Part shown: piece by piece, positions 5,191-7,249 of the stretch
Layout: every line of letters begins with the position of its first letter
How positions within the stretch are numbered: position 1 is the first letter of the stretch
NCBI GenBank assembly: GCA_017881985.1
Contig: JADGQH010000164.1
Span: forward strand, 1-7,249
Direction of reading: 5' to 3'
Length of the DNA stretch: 7,249 nucleotides
From: Chloroflexota bacterium
GTDB lineage: Bacteria; Chloroflexota; Limnocylindria; Limnocylindrales; CSP1-4
The notes under the pieces: generated by a model
What the model saw: the letters and a program-made list of their open reading frames with translations, nothing else
Told to the model about the DNA's origin: nothing
Databases searched by the model: none
Translations under genes and position numbers: made by a program

Positions 5191-6617
5191 TCGAGCGCCC
5201 GGGAACGACCGAGCAACCCGCGTCGGCGCTCGCCGTCTTCCGGAACCGCCCATTCCTGATCCTGTGGCTCTCGCAGGTCGCGACGCAGGTGGGCGGCAAC
5301 ATGGTCCTCTACGGCCTGACCGTCCTCGTCTTCACCGCCTCCGGCTCGAACAGCGCGGTCTCCATCCTGCTGATCAGCTTCCTGGCGCCTGCCGTCATCT
5401 TCGGCGCGGTCGCCGGCGTCTACGTGGACCGCTTCGATCGTCGCCTCGTGCTCGTCGCGACGAGTCTCGTCCGCGCGGTCCTCTTCTTCCTCCTCGCGTT
5501 CGTGGGCACGAACGTCGGCGTGATCCTCCTGCTCAACCTGATGGTCTCCATCGCGACCACGTTCTTCGCCCCGGCTGAGCTGAGCGTGATCCCGCGGGTC
5601 GTCCCGCGAAGCCAGCTGACTGCGGCGAACGGCATCTTCACGCTCACGCTCAACGCGGCATTCGCGATCGGCTACACGCTGCTCGGGCCGCTCGTGGTCT
5701 CGATCGCGGGCCCCACCATTCTGATCGGCGTGGTGGCGGTCCTCTACCTGGTCTCGGCCGTCCTCTGCTGGACCCTGGCGCCGGCACCCCCGCTGCCCCT
5801 GCCCGCCGGTCGCGCCACGCTTCACGACGCCGGGGTGGCGGTGAGCTCGGTGTTCGGCCAGTTCCGCGAGGGCATCCTCTACGTGCGGGCGAACCCGACC
5901 GTCTCGTGGGCGCTGACCTACCTGGGAGTGGCGGCATCGATCGTCGGGGTCCTCGGCGCGCTCGGGCCCGGGTTCGCCGTCCACGTCCTGAACCTCACGT
6001 CCAAGGACTTCGTGGTCGTCGTCCTGCCGCTGGGGTTCGGCGTCGTCGCCGGGGTCCTCCTCGTGAACGCGATCCGCAGCATGATCCCGCGCCGGCGGGT
6101 CATCGAGATCGGGCTGGTCACGCTGGGGGTCTGCCTCGTCCTCATCACGATCGCGAACCCGATCAGCCAGCTGCTCCAGCGCGTCAGCGCGGCCCAGCCG
6201 GTGGTGGACGCATCGGCCCTCGTCTCGGTGCTCGCCGTCGTGGTGACGATCGCCTTCATCGCCGGGATCGCGTACGCGACGATCGCGATCCCGGCCCAGA
6301 CCGAGCTCCAGGAGGTGATCCCGGAGGACGTCCGCGGCAGGGTGTTCGGGATCCTGAACACGCTGGTCTCGATCGCGAGCTTCCTGCCGATCATCATCGT
6401 CGGGCCCGTCTCGGATGCGTTCGGTCCCGCGCCTGTGCTCCTGGCGGCCGCTGGCCTGGTCGGCCTGAGCGGCGTCGGCTCGATCGTCATGCGGGGGCGT
6501 CCCCCACGGACGCCGCGCGCAACCACGGACGACGGTGTGCTGGTTCACGGCGACGCGCCGCTCGCCCCTCCGGACGACGACGACCAGGTTCCCGGCCCCT
6601 CGCCCGACGAGCCATGA
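5187..6617 (+). CDS. Major facilitator superfamily permease (MFS_3, exporter-like)
   Basis: A 476-residue integral membrane protein rich in hydrophobic helices, about 12 by eye. After a short N-terminus, FRNRPFLILWLSQ (about 18-30) opens the first helix as in MFS_3 (EntS-like) transporters. GVYVDRFDRR (77-86) is the MFS loop 2-3 motif (G-x3-D-R-x2-R-R). QEVIPEDVRGRVFGILN near the end is the matching conserved segment before the last helices. Members of this group are often proton-driven drug or siderophore exporters; the substrate here is unknown. About 40 C-terminal residues form a hydrophilic tail with DDDD and many prolines, probably cytoplasmic and disordered. The GTG start at 5187 overlaps the DUF951 stop (GTGA) and has a purine-rich GGACGG upstream; it also leaves a normal short N-terminus. 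The stop overlaps the asparaginase start. Confidence 0.88.
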   Translation: MIERPGTTEQPASALAVFRNRPFLILWLSQVATQVGGNMVLYGLTVLVFTASGSNSAVSILLISFLAPAVIFGAVAGVYVDRFDRRLVLVATSLVRAVLFFLLAFVGTNVGVILLLNLMVSIATTFFAPAELSVIPRVVPRSQLTAANGIFTLTLNAAFAIGYTLLGPLVVSIAGPTILIGVVAVLYLVSAVLCWTLAPAPPLPLPAGRATLHDAGVAVSSVFGQFREGILYVRANPTVSWALTYLGVAASIVGVLGALGPGFAVHVLNLTSKDFVVVVLPLGFGVVAGVLLVNAIRSMIPRRRVIEIGLVTLGVCLVLITIANPISQLLQRVSAAQPVVDASALVSVLAVVVTIAFIAGIAYATIAIPAQTELQEVIPEDVRGRVFGILNTLVSIASFLPIIIVGPVSDAFGPAPVLLAAAGLVGLSGVGSIVMRGRPPRTPRATTDDGVLVHGDAPLAPPDDDDQVPGPSPDEP

Positions 6618-7249
6618 GCCGGACGAGCACCCAGATCCCACGAGTCGCGATGATCTTCACCGGCGGGACGATCAGCATGCGCTTCGATTCAGCGGCCGGC
6701 GGCGCCGTCCCGGTGCTCGGGGGCGCCGACCTGCTGGCCCTTGCCCCCGGAGTCGAGGCGATTGCGCAGATCGTCGCGGTCGACCGCGGCCGGACCCCCG
6801 CCAGCCACTTCTCGTTCGCGGACGTCCTCGCGATCGGCGCCGCGATCGAGGCGGCCCTCGCGGATCCCGGCGTCGCCGGCGTGGTGGTGGTCCAGGGGAC
6901 CGACACGCTCGAAGAGACCGCCTTCGCCTGGGACCTCTGCCACGGGGACCCACGGCCGGTCGTCGTGACCGGCGCGATGCGCAACGCGAGCGATGCCGGA
7001 TGGGATGGCCCGGCAAACCTGCGCGGCGCCGTCCGGGTCGCGGTCCACCCGGCGGCACGGGGTGCCGGCGTGCTCGTGGTCCTCGCCGGGCGGGTCATCG
7101 CGGCCGACGACGTGGCCAAGCGCCACAGCACCGCGCTCGATGCCTTCGCAAGTCGTGCCGGCCGACCGCTCGGTCGGGCAGGGGAGCGGCGCGTCTCCCT
7201 CGACGTGCGGGGACCCCGACGCCACCTCGACCCCGTGCCGGCCGCGCCC
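6614..7249 (+). CDS. Asparaginase-family amidohydrolase (partial, 3' end outside window)
   Basis: The window holds 212 codons; a full enzyme is usually about 320-350 residues, so the C-terminal domain is missing here. These enzymes hydrolyse L-asparagine (sometimes glutamine) to the acid and ammonia. The first signature FTGGTIS (15-21) carries the likely nucleophile Thr19. The second, QGTDTLEET (94-102), carries Thr96 and Asp97. TGAMR (119-123), DGPANL (131-136) and DVAKRHSTALDAF (166-178, Lys169) complete the family core. Two deviations are visible: Gln94 replaces the common His of HGTDT, and residues 22-65 lack the Tyr loop and GSQD motif of Escherichia coli AnsB, having GRTPASHFS instead. 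Specificity for asparagine is thus not assured. No signal peptide is seen, so it should be cytoplasmic. The ATG overlaps the MFS stop as ATGA; a later in-frame ATG at residue 13 is less likely. Confidence 0.88.
   Translation, partial: MSRTSTQIPRVAMIFTGGTISMRFDSAAGGAVPVLGGADLLALAPGVEAIAQIVAVDRGRTPASHFSFADVLAIGAAIEAALADPGVAGVVVVQGTDTLEETAFAWDLCHGDPRPVVVTGAMRNASDAGWDGPANLRGAVRVAVHPAARGAGVLVVLAGRVIAADDVAKRHSTALDAFASRAGRPLGRAGERRVSLDVRGPRRHLDPVPAAP

Noticed and set aside
3303..6641. Very long open frame on the - strand (1112 codons)
   Set aside because: It is antisense to four recognised genes, its translation is a low-complexity Arg/Asp/His/Gly string typical of the opposite strand of GC-rich genes, and it shows no domain or membrane pattern.
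1..7249. CRISPR array, insertion sequence or prophage signs
   Set aside because: No regularly spaced repeats, transposase, integrase, terminal inverted repeats or target duplications were seen, and the gene style is uniform across the window.

Overview
The window is very GC-rich, compactly coded DNA with every supported gene on the + strand. The tail of a SpoU/TrmH-type RNA methyltransferase, a DUF951 mini-protein, tandem DUF881 proteins, a gluzincin of the peptidase MA type, leaderless-looking promoters and many 4-nt gene overlaps together suggest a high-GC Chloroflexota bacterium (Limnocylindria/Ellin6529-like). A high-GC actinobacterium is the main alternative. The taxonomic call is inference from gene content and style; no rRNA or marker gene is present.

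Layout. Positions 1-96 hold the last 31 codons of the SpoU-family methyltransferase. Positions 97-310 are a noncoding stretch with two perfect 7-bp inverted repeats, a 9-nt direct repeat and a TATACT -10-like box placed 7 nt before an ATG, which looks like a leaderless start. The first operon follows: an exported peptide-type solute-binding protein (311-1930), a membrane-anchored zinc peptidase of the MA type (1927-3414) and two DUF881 proteins (3411-4175 and 4176-4850). These genes overlap by 4 nt or abut exactly. A roughly 107-nt gap (4851-4957) has GC hairpins and phased GTCCGGC repeats, and ends in a second leaderless-like promoter (TACCCT, 4944-4949). The second operon starts with a possible 7-residue leader peptide ORF (4958-4981), then a DUF951 zinc-ribbon-like mini-protein (4978-5190), an MFS permease (5187-6617) and the start of an asparaginase-family gene (6614 to the window end). 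These too are joined by 4-nt overlaps.

How the genes may work together (inference). The first operon encodes only exported or membrane-anchored proteins: a peptide-binding protein with no lipobox and no permease or ATPase in the window, an outward-facing peptidase on a C-terminal anchor, and two DUF881 proteins with an N-terminal membrane segment, a coiled coil and an outer-face domain. This could be an envelope peptide-handling or envelope-remodelling module. The second operon combines a conserved small protein of unknown function, an exporter-like permease and an amidohydrolase; no joint pathway is evident. The least ordinary signals are the first operon's composition, the pair of leaderless-looking promoters, and the mini-ORF coupled to DUF951.
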